From contig NZ_PJKB01000002.1 in the NCBI RefSeq assembly GCF_002884975.1, positions 517,369-581,368 of the forward strand: a stretch of DNA of 64,000 nt. The letters run 5' to 3'. The translations under genes and the position numbers were made by a program. The notes under the pieces are model-generated. The model searched no databases. It saw only the letters and a list, made by a program, of their open reading frames with translations, and was not told the origin of the DNA. Below are positions 38,307 to 47,479 of this stretch, piece after piece (positions within the stretch are counted from its first letter, which is position 1; each line of letters opens with the position of its first letter). Source of the stretch: Akkermansia muciniphila (GTDB lineage Bacteria; Verrucomicrobiota; Verrucomicrobiia; Verrucomicrobiales; Akkermansiaceae).

Positions 38307-40607
38307 ATGCGGAGCAGATTCATGACCAGGGCGTTTCTCAAGGGACTCTTTAAACGGAAAAACCTCCTTCGGGCTGCGGGAGGGCTGGCCGTGGCGTGGC
38401 TGCTTGCATGGTATGCGGTTCCCTGGCTGTTTCCCCTGCCGGAAGGGCTGCTTCATCCGGAAGAACGGGGCGCCCTTGTCCTGGACAGGGACGGCGCAAG
38501 GATCGCCACGCTGCCGGGACCGGATTACTACCACACGGAACCCGTCCGGCTACAGGAGGTGCCGGACATGCTGCTGAAGGCCACCCTGGCGGCGGAAGAC
38601 AAACGTTTTTTCAGCCACGGCGGGGCGGACTTCCTGGCCCTGGCCCGCGCTGTGGCGGCGAATGCCGCGGGCGGAGAGGTTGTGTCCGGCGCGTCCACCA
38701 TCACCCAGCAGCTCGCCAAGAATGCCAATCCTCCGGTTCCCAGGAGTCTCCCCGCCAAGGCCAGGGAATTTTTCCAGGCCCGGCGCATGGAGATGAGCAT
38801 GAGCAAGGAGGCTATTCTGGAGTCCTATTTCAACCGCCTGGATTACGGCAATCTGCGCCGGGGGCCCGCCGCGGCGGCGCGTTTCTACTTTGGCCGGGAA
38901 ATGTCACGCCTGTCCCTGGCGCAGTGCGCCCTGCTGGCCGGGCTGCCGCAGGGGCCTTCCTTCCTGAACCCCCTCCGGCATCCGGAACGCGCGCTGCAAC
39001 GGCGGAACCTGGTGCTCCGGCGCATGAGGGAGGAAGGCTGGGCCACCGACGGCATGGTGGACCGCGCCCTGCTGGAACCCCTGTTCAGCGTGGGGGCGGA
39101 AGAAGACCGCCGGCCGCTGGCCCCCCATGTGACCGCCGCCCTGATGCATGCGGGCCGCACGGGAGAGGTGCGCACCACGCTGGACGCCTCCCTGCAGCGC
39201 GGCGCCCTGGAGATCGTGAAGCGTGAGCTGGAGCGCCTGAAAGGCCACCATGTGACGCAGGCCGCCGTGGTCGTGGCGGAAAACGCTACGGGAAACATTC
39301 TCTGCCTGGTTGGGTCCGCCGACAGGAGCCATCCGGCGGGGGGATTGCTGGACGGCACTACGCTGCGGCGCTCCCCCGGCTCCGCCCTGAAACCCTTCGT
39401 GTATGCCCAGGCGTTTGTCCTGGGGGCGTATCCGGGGACGGTGTTGCCGGATGTCCCCACTACATACCGGAGCGCGCACGGGCTGGAAGCGCCGCAGAAT
39501 TATAACAGGGCCTACATGGGGCCCATTTCCATCAGGCAGGCGCTGGCCTGCTCCCAGAATATTCCGGCCATGAGGGCGCTGGGCACGTTCGGCGGTGCTG
39601 CCCGGCTGCTGAAATTGTTGAACAATCTGGGTATCCGGGGCATTCAGGGGGACGCCTCGCATTACGGCCTGGGGCTGGCCATCGGCAATGCGGAAGTCTC
39701 TTTGCGGGAGTTGACGGGGGCGTATGCGTGCCTGGCCCGCGGAGGCGCCTTTTTACCCCTGAAGCTGGAACAGGGGCCTTCTGTGCCGGAGCGGCCCGTA
39801 CTTCCCCCGGAGGCCTGCTTCCTGACAGCGGATATTCTGGCGGACCGGGAGGCGCGGCTGGCTGCGTTCAGCGATGCGGAGGTGATGAACCTGCCTTTCC
39901 GGTATGCCTGCAAGACGGGCACTTCCTCTGATTTCCGGGACAATTGGTGCATAGGCTTCACCCGTGAAATTACCGTGGGCGTGTGGGTAGGCAACTTTGA
40001 CGCCTCTCCTATGAAGCAGGTAGGGGGCATGGCCGGGGCCGCTCCCATTTTTGCCGGGGTTATGAAGCTGGCGCACCGGAATCTTCCTCCTTCCTTCTCC
40101 CGCGCCGTTCCCGGCATGGTCCGCATCCGCATTGACGCCCGCACGGGCAGGCGGGAAGGTGCGCTGCGTGTGCCGCAGGCCCATGCCAGGGAGGAATGGA
40201 CTTCACTGGAGACGATGCCGCAGGAGGCTACAGCGGGGGATTATGACGCGGCAGGCCGCGCCTTCCTGGACAGTCGTTACACGGAATGGTTCACCAGTCC
40301 TTCCTGCACGGCGCGGGACGCTTATTGCCTGCTTCCCGGGACCTGGTCCGGGGAAACTCCGCGCATCCTGGTTCCGGCGGATGGTTCACGCCTGGTCCTG
40401 GATCCGGAAATGCCGGGAATGGGGCGGCGGCTTAAGCTGCGCTCCAATCTTCCGGCCGGGGCCGTCTGGTCCTCCCCCACCCTGACTATCGTGCAGTATG
40501 GGGATGAGGCTACAGTCCTGCTGGAACCAGGGGCGCACGTCATTACCGTGCGCCATCCGGAACTGAATCTGGAACAGCGCGCATCCGTTACCGTCAGGGA
40601 ACTGTAA
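38307..40607 (+). CDS. pbpC: Penicillin-binding protein 1C (bifunctional glycosyltransferase/transpeptidase)
   Basis: 766 aa. After a membrane anchor (LRAAGGLAVAWLLAWYAVPWLF), the GT51 glycosyltransferase domain shows AAEDKRFFSHGGAD (catalytic E97), SGASTITQQLAKN and SYFNRLDYGNLRRG. The transpeptidase domain has the SxxK motif S359-A-L-K and the KTGTSSDF motif at K536. The C-terminal PBP1C-specific domain begins near PRILVPADGSRLVL. The enzyme polymerises lipid II and cross-links the strands. Its gene directly follows the alpha-2-macroglobulin gene, the same partnership as yfhM-pbpC of Escherichia coli, and the 16-nt gap makes co-transcription near certain. An alternative ATG lies at 38322. 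Confidence 0.96.
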   Translation: MRSRFMTRAFLKGLFKRKNLLRAAGGLAVAWLLAWYAVPWLFPLPEGLLHPEERGALVLDRDGARIATLPGPDYYHTEPVRLQEVPDMLLKATLAAEDKRFFSHGGADFLALARAVAANAAGGEVVSGASTITQQLAKNANPPVPRSLPAKAREFFQARRMEMSMSKEAILESYFNRLDYGNLRRGPAAAARFYFGREMSRLSLAQCALLAGLPQGPSFLNPLRHPERALQRRNLVLRRMREEGWATDGMVDRALLEPLFSVGAEEDRRPLAPHVTAALMHAGRTGEVRTTLDASLQRGALEIVKRELERLKGHHVTQAAVVVAENATGNILCLVGSADRSHPAGGLLDGTTLRRSPGSALKPFVYAQAFVLGAYPGTVLPDVPTTYRSAHGLEAPQNYNRAYMGPISIRQALACSQNIPAMRALGTFGGAARLLKLLNNLGIRGIQGDASHYGLGLAIGNAEVSLRELTGAYACLARGGAFLPLKLEQGPSVPERPVLPPEACFLTADILADREARLAAFSDAEVMNLPFRYACKTGTSSDFRDNWCIGFTREITVGVWVGNFDASPMKQVGGMAGAAPIFAGVMKLAHRNLPPSFSRAVPGMVRIRIDARTGRREGALRVPQAHAREEWTSLETMPQEATAGDYDAAGRAFLDSRYTEWFTSPSCTARDAYCLLPGTWSGETPRILVPADGSRLVLDPEMPGMGRRLKLRSNLPAGAVWSSPTLTIVQYGDEATVLLEPGAHVITVRHPELNLEQRASVTVREL

Positions 40608-40626
40608 CAGTGGTGGAAGTTCCGGG

Positions 40627-40965
40627 TCAGTCCAGCGGGAGGATGGACGTGACCAGCATTTTGAACCTTCCCTGGGCGATTACGGAATGGGGCACGCCTG
40701 CGGGGATCATCAGGGTCTGGCCCTGCGGCACGTTCATGGAATCATTGCCCACAGTAAAAAAGGCGGTGCCGTCCAGCACCTGCACCAGGGCGGGGCCCGG
40801 CGTCTGGTGGGTGGGAAGGAGCTGCTCGTCGTCAAAGGCCAGAATGGTCATATTGACGCCCTTGGAGCGCACAAGGGCCAGGCTGGTGATTTGCCCTTCG
40901 CGGTATTCAATCAGGTCCGCGTAAGTAAAAGGCGTCCGTTCGGGGATGTGCTGGATTGCTGTCAT
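40627..40965 (-). CDS. Cupin-domain protein
   Basis: 112 aa, a single cupin barrel. The first cupin motif is degenerate (LLPTHQTPGPALVQVLDGTAFF: H, then G-P-A....V..G), and the second is GQTLMIPAGVPHSVIAQG with the metal His of PAGVPH. Small stand-alone cupins of this type are often sensors or isomerases, but no activity can be assigned. No promoter is seen immediately before its ATG. The nearest is at 41145-41174, separated by a 31-nt terminator hairpin, so expression may depend on read-through (attenuation). Confidence 0.8.
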   Translation of the reverse strand: MTAIQHIPERTPFTYADLIEYREGQITSLALVRSKGVNMTILAFDDEQLLPTHQTPGPALVQVLDGTAFFTVGNDSMNVPQGQTLMIPAGVPHSVIAQGRFKMLVTSILPLD

Positions 40966-41020
40966 GCAGGTTGGACACCCTCATTTCCCCCTGCCGTTTC
41001 CGTCATGACAGGCTTCCGGG

Positions 41021-41138
41021 AAAAAGGCCCGCTCCAGACCCGGGAGCGGACCTTGGCATTCAGCATTCATATCGCGCTTACTTACGGGTTCAACGTCCTG
41101 GTTTCATAGGCGTGGGGTCGGTTTCACAAGTAAACAGC
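41021..41138 (-). ncRNA. Putative small RNA or attenuator leader upstream of the cupin gene
   Basis: A minus-strand unit bounded by its own promoter (41145-41174) and its own intrinsic terminator (41024-41054), about 118 nt long, between rnr and the cupin gene. It contains TTTACTT near the 5' end and AAGTAA about 45 nt later, which can pair. There are also short frames (a five-codon one beginning ATGAAACCAGG, and one running through the terminator). It matched no riboswitch, 6S or tmRNA consensus I know. It could be a free small RNA or the leader of the cupin mRNA, whose ATG is 59 nt beyond the terminator. Confidence 0.5.
41024..41054 (-). terminator. Intrinsic terminator between the leader/sRNA and the cupin gene
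   Basis: Minus strand: a 12-bp stem (AAGGTCCGCTCC/GGAGCGGGCCTT, one G·U pair) with a 7-nt loop, running into TTTTT at 41025-41021. It is one of the best intrinsic terminators in the window and it lies upstream, not downstream, of an ORF. Confidence 0.8.
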
Positions 41139-41144
41139 AACCAG

Positions 41145-41174
41145 TCTATACACGAAAAGGGCAATTTACTTCAA
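41145..41174 (-). promoter_or_regulatory. Promoter of the putative sRNA/cupin leader
   Basis: Minus strand: -35 TTGAAG (41169-41174), 18-bp spacer, -10 TATAGA (41145-41150). It lies 55 nt beyond the rnr stop. Confidence 0.55.
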
Positions 41175-41187
41175 GAAAATTTTTAGC

Positions 41188-41211
41188 AAAAAAGCCCGGA
41201 GATGATTCTCC
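41188..41211 (-). terminator. Possible rnr terminator
   Basis: Minus strand: GGAGA-ATCA-TCTCC hairpin, then GGGC and six T residues (41193-41188), starting 17 nt after the rnr stop. The stem is only 5 bp, so this is weak. Confidence 0.45.
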
Positions 41212-41228
41212 TGCAAGGAGAACCGCGG

Positions 41229-43544
41229 TTAGTGACCTTTCCGGCGCGTTTCCGCTGCGTCTCCCTTGCGCGCCTGGCGGGGGCGGCGCTTGTGCCCGGT
41301 GGAGCGGTTTTCCCTTTTGCCTGAGGCGGCCGTCTTTTCCGGCTTCCCTCGTTCACCGCGGGAGGCGATGGTGAAATCAGCCCACTGCTGGTCCCGGTCC
41401 ACTTTCACGGGGATGACGGGAACGCGCAGCCCCGCGCACAGCACGGAACCGTGATCATTCTTCCAGCGGTTGGCAAAGGCCTCATACACCCAGCGGCCGC
41501 CGGGAAGCTGGTCGGGCTTGATCAGTCCCTTGATCTGGAGGCGGGGGATTTCCAGCATCACGCCGAAGTGGCGCGCTTCCGTAATCAGGGCCTCGTGCAC
41601 TTCCGGATGGTCCGCGAAGCACTGGCCTTCCAGCCATTCAAAGAGTTTCATCCGGTTGGCGTCCTTTTCCGCACTGGCTGAGGTGCGCTCCGTCTCGGAA
41701 ATGTGCTCTGCATCTTCCTCCAGCCTGCTCACGCTGCCGGGGCCTTTGGCGCCCTTGGGGGGATTGGCCAGCAGGGGATCCAGGGAACGGTGCACCACCA
41801 GGTCCGCATAACGGCGGATGGGGCTGGTGAAATGGCAGTAATTGGGGGTAGCCAGGCCGTAATGGCCCAGGGGCTCCGTATCGTACCTGGCCCGCATCAG
41901 GCTTTTCAGCAGGGCCAGCTTGAGGAGCTGTTCGTCCGGAGAACCCTTGATGGATTTCATCAGTTCATTCAGGTACTGCCGCTGGCTGATGTCATGGACG
42001 GGGTGCCCGTATAGTTTGCATAGCTGGCCGAACTCGAACAGCTTGGCGGAGTCCGGCTCTTCATGGACGCGGTAGATGGTGGGGCGGTTCTTGTTCTTCA
42101 GCGTCAGGGCCACGGCCCCATTGGCCGCCAGCATGCATTCTTCAATAAGCTGGTGGCTCTCGTCATACTCTTCCGTGATGATGTCCGTCACGCGGCCGTC
42201 CTTGTCCATGACGGCGCGCACTTCCGGAAAGTCCAGGTCCAGGGCTCCCTTGGCATAACGGTTGCGGCGCAGGATGGAGGCGAGCTTCCAGGCTTCCCGG
42301 ACCATGGAGGGAATTTCCCCCTTGTCATGCCCCTTCATCATGGTGAAGGCCTCCTGGTAGGTCAGGCGCGCCTTGCTGCGGATGTAGGCGTCCGCAAAAC
42401 GGGAGCCGAGCAGCTTGCCCTTTTTATCAAACTTCATTTCACACACCTTCGTCAGGCGGACGACGTCCGGGCGCAGGCTGCACAAATCGTCGGAAAGGCG
42501 GGGAGGCAGCATGGGGAGAACGCGGTCCGGCAGGTAAGTGGAATTGCCGCGGCGCAGGGCTTCTTCATCCAGCGCGCTGCCGGGCTTCACGAAGTGGGAG
42601 ACATCCGCAATATGGACGGCCAGCGTCCAGCCCTGCGGAGTGGCCTTGATGGAAATGGCGTCATCAAAATCCTTGGCGCTCGCGGGGTCAATGGTGATGA
42701 CGGTGCGGTCCGTCCAGTCCTCCCGGCGGGCAAGTTCCCCGGAAGAAGGGTCTTTGGGGAGGTTTTCCAGTTCCCGGAGGACGGCGGCGGGGAATTCCAC
42801 AGGCAGGTCATACTTCCTGATGACGGATTCCATGTCCACATGGGGATCATCCGGGTAACCGAGCACCTCCACGATTTTTCCGCGCGGGGCCTTCTTTTCT
42901 TCTCCGCGGGACACAGGCTCCACGGAAACCAGTTGGCCCGGGAGCACCTCCATGGCGGGTTTTTCCACCAGTTCAATATATTCCGGGGAGCCAATGCCGT
43001 CCCCCAGCACGCGGCCCAATTTATTCTTTCCGGCGCGGAAAACCCCCAGCCAGCGTGAGCGGGCGCGTTCCGTCACTTCCTCCACGCGGGCTTTCATGCC
43101 CGTATCCGGCCTGGCAAAGCGGTCCCGGCGGTCGTTCCGGCGTGCCTTGGACGCCTTGCGTTCCACACGCACGGCTACCCGGTCCCCGTCCAGGGCGGTT
43201 CCCAGATGGTTGGGCTTCAGTTCCAGTTCCGGAATGGCCTCCAGGTCCCAGCCCATGGCCGCGGCGGCGGGGTCTTCCTTTTTGGGGATAAAAAGAATCT
43301 TCCCGGAACGCAGGATGCGGATCATGCCGTGCACCAGGTTCCGGGGTTCCCGCTTCAGGGCGTACCTTCCTTTTTGCAGGCGCACAAGCCTGCCTTCCTC
43401 TTCCAACTGGTCCACCAGGGCGCGGAAGTCCTGTTTCTGCCGGGAATCTACATTCAGGGAGCGTGCCAGCTCAGACTTGCTCTGGGGTTCGTAATGTCCG
43501 TCTTCCATGTGACGGATCAGGCGGTCTTTCAGGGAGGTATTCAT
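41229..43544 (-). CDS. rnr: Ribonuclease R (RNB family 3'-5' exoribonuclease)
   Basis: 771 aa from the ATG at 43544; the frame extends further upstream but without conservation. Order of domains: an N-terminal helix-turn-helix (SLKDRLIRHMEDGHYEPQSK, SELARSLNV), cold-shock OB folds, the RNB catalytic domain with ITIDPASAKDFDDAISI (D286 and following Asp residues bind Mg2+), DLCSLRPDVVRLTKV and HYGLATPNYCHFTSPIRRYADL, an S1 domain (HFGVMLEIPRLQIKGLI), and a basic C-terminal tail. It degrades structured RNA processively. Its promoter (43590-43618) gives a leader of about 40 nt. Confidence 0.95.
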   Translation of the reverse strand: MNTSLKDRLIRHMEDGHYEPQSKSELARSLNVDSRQKQDFRALVDQLEEEGRLVRLQKGRYALKREPRNLVHGMIRILRSGKILFIPKKEDPAAAAMGWDLEAIPELELKPNHLGTALDGDRVAVRVERKASKARRNDRRDRFARPDTGMKARVEEVTERARSRWLGVFRAGKNKLGRVLGDGIGSPEYIELVEKPAMEVLPGQLVSVEPVSRGEEKKAPRGKIVEVLGYPDDPHVDMESVIRKYDLPVEFPAAVLRELENLPKDPSSGELARREDWTDRTVITIDPASAKDFDDAISIKATPQGWTLAVHIADVSHFVKPGSALDEEALRRGNSTYLPDRVLPMLPPRLSDDLCSLRPDVVRLTKVCEMKFDKKGKLLGSRFADAYIRSKARLTYQEAFTMMKGHDKGEIPSMVREAWKLASILRRNRYAKGALDLDFPEVRAVMDKDGRVTDIITEEYDESHQLIEECMLAANGAVALTLKNKNRPTIYRVHEEPDSAKLFEFGQLCKLYGHPVHDISQRQYLNELMKSIKGSPDEQLLKLALLKSLMRARYDTEPLGHYGLATPNYCHFTSPIRRYADLVVHRSLDPLLANPPKGAKGPGSVSRLEEDAEHISETERTSASAEKDANRMKLFEWLEGQCFADHPEVHEALITEARHFGVMLEIPRLQIKGLIKPDQLPGGRWVYEAFANRWKNDHGSVLCAGLRVPVIPVKVDRDQQWADFTIASRGERGKPEKTAASGKRENRSTGHKRRPRQARKGDAAETRRKGH

Positions 43545-43589
43545 CTTGCGGAAGTTCCGGGAAAGGTCTCTTCCATTCCCATTGAAGCC

Positions 43590-43618
43590 ATAATAAAGCG
43601 GTTTTTGCGCGGCTTCAA
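43590..43618 (-). promoter_or_regulatory. Predicted rnr promoter
   Basis: Minus strand: -35 TTGAAG (43613-43618), 17-bp spacer, -10 TATTAT (43590-43595). It lies in the 126-bp gap after the U32 gene. Confidence 0.6.
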
Positions 43619-43670
43619 GGCGCGGGCGGTGCATTTTTGCCCGTGCCTCCTTTTCCGGCGCCTCCCTGCG

Positions 43671-46184
43671 TCATCTGGGCCGGAGCGTGCCTTCCGTAGT
43701 ACCCAGCTGTTCCGCAACGTCCAGTTCCCGGATGAGCCGCGCCGCCGTGCAGGAGCCGTCCAGAAGCCCCCGGTAGCAGGAAACCAGCAGGCGCGTCTTG
43801 TCCGGGGAATCATCCAGCAGCTCCACGCGGAAGCGGGAAAGGCCCAGGCGGCGGAAGTCCCGGAAAAAGCCGGCTCCCGTCTGGGCGCGTCCGTTGAACA
43901 GCGTATTCCGGCAGCCTGCATCCGCCAGCAGGGGATGGAGCTGCCCCACGCGGTCCCGCAGCTGCACCCGGTATTGCTCGCAGGGGCGGCCGCAATTCTT
44001 ATAACTAGTGCCGCCGGAAAGGAAGGTGCAGAATACGCAATGCTCCATGTGGAACATGGGCATATGCTGGTGCAGGGTCAGCTCAAACCATTCCGGCGGG
44101 GCGCTGCGGAGCAAGTCCGCCACCTGCCCGGCATTCAGGTCATAGGAGATGGTGAGGCATTCCAGATTCCCCTGTTCCTTCAGGATGGCCGCGCTGTAAG
44201 GATTGGCGACGTTCAGGGGAAAGTCTCCGATGCGGCGCAGGGGGGAATAGCGGAAGTACTGGGCCGCGCCCAGGTTGCGGATGAGGACGCCGTCCGGCTC
44301 CGCCCGTTCCATGAGCTTGAAATAGCCTGTTTCCGACGGTTTCTGGATGCGGGGCGTCGCCAGGAAAACGGGAGCGTCCTTTTCATTTTTCCGCACGGCT
44401 TCCACCCCTGCCGCATAATCCCGGATGTCTTCAAAGTCCAGGTACACGGCGTCCGCGCCGGAATCCAGCGCGGCGGGTATCTGTTCCACTCTGCGGCACA
44501 GCACGGACAGGAGCGGGGACGTATCCGGAGCGGCGGTTCCCGTCGGGAGCGCGGGAAGGGCGAACGGCGCCGGAAGGCGGGGAGGGGGAGCGGATGCCGC
44601 CTTCTCCTGCCGGACGGCCTGAATCCGTTCCACCAGCGCGCGGCGCGTCTGGTTGAGAACGCTCAGCGGGAGCATCAGCCCCTGCGGCAGGCGGCATTCA
44701 CAGGAAGCCAGGCGGAACCCCGTGCCCCCCAGCCTGCCGAGCTGCTGCTCCAGCGTTTCAGGAGTCAGCGGGCGTTTCTCCGCCGTTTGAAGGGGCTGGG
44801 CGGACTGCACGGAACACCCGTATTCCGGGCATGAAACCGTAAGGGGTTCTCCGGCGGCTCCCGTGCAGGTCAAATGAAGGGGGGTGGCCGCTTCCGGCAG
44901 GTGCTCCCGCATCTTCTTCAGCTCTGCATTCAGGGCCGGATCATCCGTTTTCCAGAGCTTCTGCCCCGGCTTTACCCGGTTCCAGTCAATGCGGGAAGCT
45001 TTTCCGTGGAAGAAAAGGCGGTTTCTCTGCACCTTCCAGATGCGGCCCCCCTGTTCTTCATTCCGGTCTTCCCCTGCATCAATGACAAAGCCGTCTCCGG
45101 GCGCGAGCGGCACCTCTCCTTCCGGCCTGATGTCCAGCCAGCCCTGGCCGCTATCCACAATGACGCCCGCATAAGCGCCGCGCTTTTTGCCGTGGCGTCC
45201 ATGGGTCAGGCGCGGGTGGTCCGTGCCGTCCAGCCAGCCTGTGGAAAAGCCGCGTGAAAATACCATTTCCAGTGCATAGCGGTCCCGTGCGGTAACCATG
45301 CCGTCCACGGGCAATCCGGCGCAGGCGGCATCCAGGGCCTTCCTGTAGGCCGCTGTCACCGCGGCAACATATTCCGGGCTTTTCAGGCGTCCCTCTATCT
45401 TGTAACTCTTCACGCCCAGGCGGACCAGGTCCGGAATGCGGTCAATGGCGCACAGGTCCTGCGGGCTGAGCAGGTAGCGCTTTTCCCCCAGAGGGACCTG
45501 CTTTCCGTTCACAATCAGGGTATACGGCAGGCGGCAGGCCTGCGCGCATTCCCCCCGGTTGGCGCTGCGCTGGCCCAGGCTTTCCGACGTGAGGCACTGG
45601 CCGGAGTAGGCCACACAGAGCGCCCCGTGCACAAACACCTCAAGAGGGATGTCCGTATGGCGCGTGCATTCCCCAATCTCCTTCAGGCTCAACTCCCGCG
45701 CCAGCACGGCCTGTTTCAGGTCCAGAAAGCCGGAGGCGAAGTCCAGCCCGGCGGGGGAGGTGAGCGTCATCTGGGTGGAGGCGTGCAGCTCCAGCTTCAT
45801 GGCGGCATCCTGCCTGCCCCATTCCGTCAGGCAGCGTGCCAGCCCGATGTCCTGCACAATGACGCCGTCCACTCCGGCGGCATTCAGGTGGCCCAGGTAA
45901 TCCAGGGCGTCCTTCAGTTCCGAGGTGAAGATGAGCGTGTTCATCGTCACGTACCCCTTCACGCCGTGAGCGTGGAGGAAGCGCATCAGCTCCGGAAGGG
46001 AATCCAGCGTGAAATTGTCGGCGCGCAGGCGCGCGTTGAAGCGGTCCAGGCCAAAATAGATGGCGTCCGCGCCATTGGCTACGGCGGCGCGGGCGCACTC
46101 CATGTCCCCGGCGGGGGAGAGCAATTCCGGGCGCAGGTCTCCGGGCCGGAGGGAGGAAAGGGTGATGTCGTCGTCAGGAGTCAC
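43671..46184 (-). CDS. U32-family protein (RlhA/YegQ-like)
   Basis: 837 aa. The U32 signature is exact: EVFVHGALCVAYSGQCLTS (residues 182-200), with the following RGECAQACRLPY completing the iron-sulfur cysteine set. The N-terminus (LRPELLSPAGDMECARAAVANGADAIYFGLDRFNAR) is the TIM-barrel entry typical of the family. The second half repeats a U32-like barrel (SGADAVYLDFEDIRDYAAGV; MEHCVFCTFLSGGTSYKNCGRPCE, another Cys cluster). Although named peptidases, members such as RlhA and TrhP act in RNA hydroxylation; the long two-domain form here is closest in layout to RlhA (23S rRNA C2501 hydroxylation). It starts 16 nt after folC ends, so the two form an operon. Confidence 0.88.
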   Translation of the reverse strand: MTPDDDITLSSLRPGDLRPELLSPAGDMECARAAVANGADAIYFGLDRFNARLRADNFTLDSLPELMRFLHAHGVKGYVTMNTLIFTSELKDALDYLGHLNAAGVDGVIVQDIGLARCLTEWGRQDAAMKLELHASTQMTLTSPAGLDFASGFLDLKQAVLARELSLKEIGECTRHTDIPLEVFVHGALCVAYSGQCLTSESLGQRSANRGECAQACRLPYTLIVNGKQVPLGEKRYLLSPQDLCAIDRIPDLVRLGVKSYKIEGRLKSPEYVAAVTAAYRKALDAACAGLPVDGMVTARDRYALEMVFSRGFSTGWLDGTDHPRLTHGRHGKKRGAYAGVIVDSGQGWLDIRPEGEVPLAPGDGFVIDAGEDRNEEQGGRIWKVQRNRLFFHGKASRIDWNRVKPGQKLWKTDDPALNAELKKMREHLPEAATPLHLTCTGAAGEPLTVSCPEYGCSVQSAQPLQTAEKRPLTPETLEQQLGRLGGTGFRLASCECRLPQGLMLPLSVLNQTRRALVERIQAVRQEKAASAPPPRLPAPFALPALPTGTAAPDTSPLLSVLCRRVEQIPAALDSGADAVYLDFEDIRDYAAGVEAVRKNEKDAPVFLATPRIQKPSETGYFKLMERAEPDGVLIRNLGAAQYFRYSPLRRIGDFPLNVANPYSAAILKEQGNLECLTISYDLNAGQVADLLRSAPPEWFELTLHQHMPMFHMEHCVFCTFLSGGTSYKNCGRPCEQYRVQLRDRVGQLHPLLADAGCRNTLFNGRAQTGAGFFRDFRRLGLSRFRVELLDDSPDKTRLLVSCYRGLLDGSCTAARLIRELDVAEQLGTTEGTLRPR

Positions 46185-46200
46185 GGGAAGGAAGAAGAGG

Positions 46201-47415
46201 TTATTGAACGGTGCTGCGTTTTTCCGCGTGGAGGAGCAGGGCTTTCAAATCCCCCAGCAGGAACAGGGAGCCTGCCGCCAGGGCCGGCAGGGGGGAGGCC
46301 AGGGCTGCATGCAGCCCCTCCGGAAGGGAGGAATGGATGAATACGGGCCCCGTTTCCAGTTCAGCCAGCAGGACGGACAGTTCTTCCGGCGGCATGATGC
46401 GGGGGGAGGTGCACGGCACCAGGTGCCATTCTCCGGCAATTTCCCGTAAAACGGGAATCATGTCCCGGATGTGCTTGTCCGCGGAGGCGGCAAAAACCAG
46501 GGCCGCCTTTTTCCCGGGGAATTCTTCCCGCCAGGTGGCCGCCAGCACGCGAGCGGCATGTTCATTATGAGCTCCGTCCAGGACAAGCGCGGGAGAGGCC
46601 AGGCGTTCAAACCGTCCGGGCCACCGTACGCCGGCCAGGGCCGCTCCGGCGTCCGCCGGGGAGGAGAGGGCATGGAGCTGCTTCATGGTTTCCAGCGCCA
46701 GGGCGGCGTTTTCCCGCTGATGGGCTCCGGGCAGGGAAGGCCGGGGCGTTTCCCGACTCATCCGGGCGACTGTGAGGGGGGAATGGCGCTCCCGCGCCGT
46801 CTGTTCAATAACGGCCATGGCTTCCGGGTGCTGGGCGGCGGTGACGGCCGGCTTGCCGGGGGCGATGATGGCCGCCTTCTCCGCGGCAATCTGCGCCAGC
46901 GTGTCCCCCAGGTACTGCTGGTGGTCCAGCCCGATGGGGGCCAGCACGGCGATGTCCTTGGGAACGGCATTTGTGGCGTCCAGCCTGCCGCCCAGGCCCG
47001 TTTCCAGAATGATGAAGTTCACGCCGCTTTTGCGGAAGTGGCGGAGGGCAACGGCAAGCGCCAGTTCAAAGAAGGTGGGCGGCTGTTCCCAGGCTTCCGC
47101 CAATTCTTTCAGGAAGGTGATCTCCTCCGCCAGCGCCTCCGGGGAAATCATGTTCCCGTTCACGCGGATGCGTTCTGAAAACTCCACCAGATGGGGGGAC
47201 GTGAACAGGCCGGTTACGTATCCCTGCGCCCTGGCCAGGGCCTCAATCATGGCGCAGGTGGAGCCTTTGCCATTGGTCCCTGCTACGTGCACCACCGTGG
47301 CCTCCGGGCGGTCCGCCCCGGCTGCCGCCAGCAGCTTTTCTGTATTCTCAAGCCCCAGCTTGATCCCGAAGAATTGAGTGGAGAAAAGCCAGTCAAGGGC
47401 GGCGGACACGTTCAT
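46201..47415 (-). CDS. folC: Dihydrofolate synthase / folylpolyglutamate synthase
   Basis: 404 aa from the ATG at 47415. This Mur-ligase-family enzyme adds glutamate to dihydropteroate or folates using ATP. Motifs: the P-loop VHVAGTNGKGSTCAMIEALA, GLFTSPHLVEFSERIRVNG, ILETGLGGRLDATNAV, IGLDHQQYLGDTLAQIAAEKAAII, and the C-terminal LVLDGAHNEHAARVLA with VFAASADKHIRDM. A well-formed promoter (47423-47450) puts the expected start site 1 nt before the ATG, the best leaderless candidate in the window. The U32 gene follows; SRP RNA is transcribed just upstream on the same strand. Confidence 0.95.
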   Translation of the reverse strand: MNVSAALDWLFSTQFFGIKLGLENTEKLLAAAGADRPEATVVHVAGTNGKGSTCAMIEALARAQGYVTGLFTSPHLVEFSERIRVNGNMISPEALAEEITFLKELAEAWEQPPTFFELALAVALRHFRKSGVNFIILETGLGGRLDATNAVPKDIAVLAPIGLDHQQYLGDTLAQIAAEKAAIIAPGKPAVTAAQHPEAMAVIEQTARERHSPLTVARMSRETPRPSLPGAHQRENAALALETMKQLHALSSPADAGAALAGVRWPGRFERLASPALVLDGAHNEHAARVLAATWREEFPGKKAALVFAASADKHIRDMIPVLREIAGEWHLVPCTSPRIMPPEELSVLLAELETGPVFIHSSLPEGLHAALASPLPALAAGSLFLLGDLKALLLHAEKRSTVQ

Positions 47416-47422
47416 GGGCGGT

Positions 47423-47450
47423 ATTCTACCATGAGAAGGCCCCGGTTCAA
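47423..47450 (-). promoter_or_regulatory. folC promoter (leaderless geometry)
   Basis: Minus strand: -35 TTGAAC (47445-47450), 16-bp spacer, -10 TAGAAT (47423-47428), then 7 nt to the ATG at 47415. Confidence 0.6.
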
Positions 47451-47479
47451 TCCCGGTATGGCGGGGCATTAATAAAATA

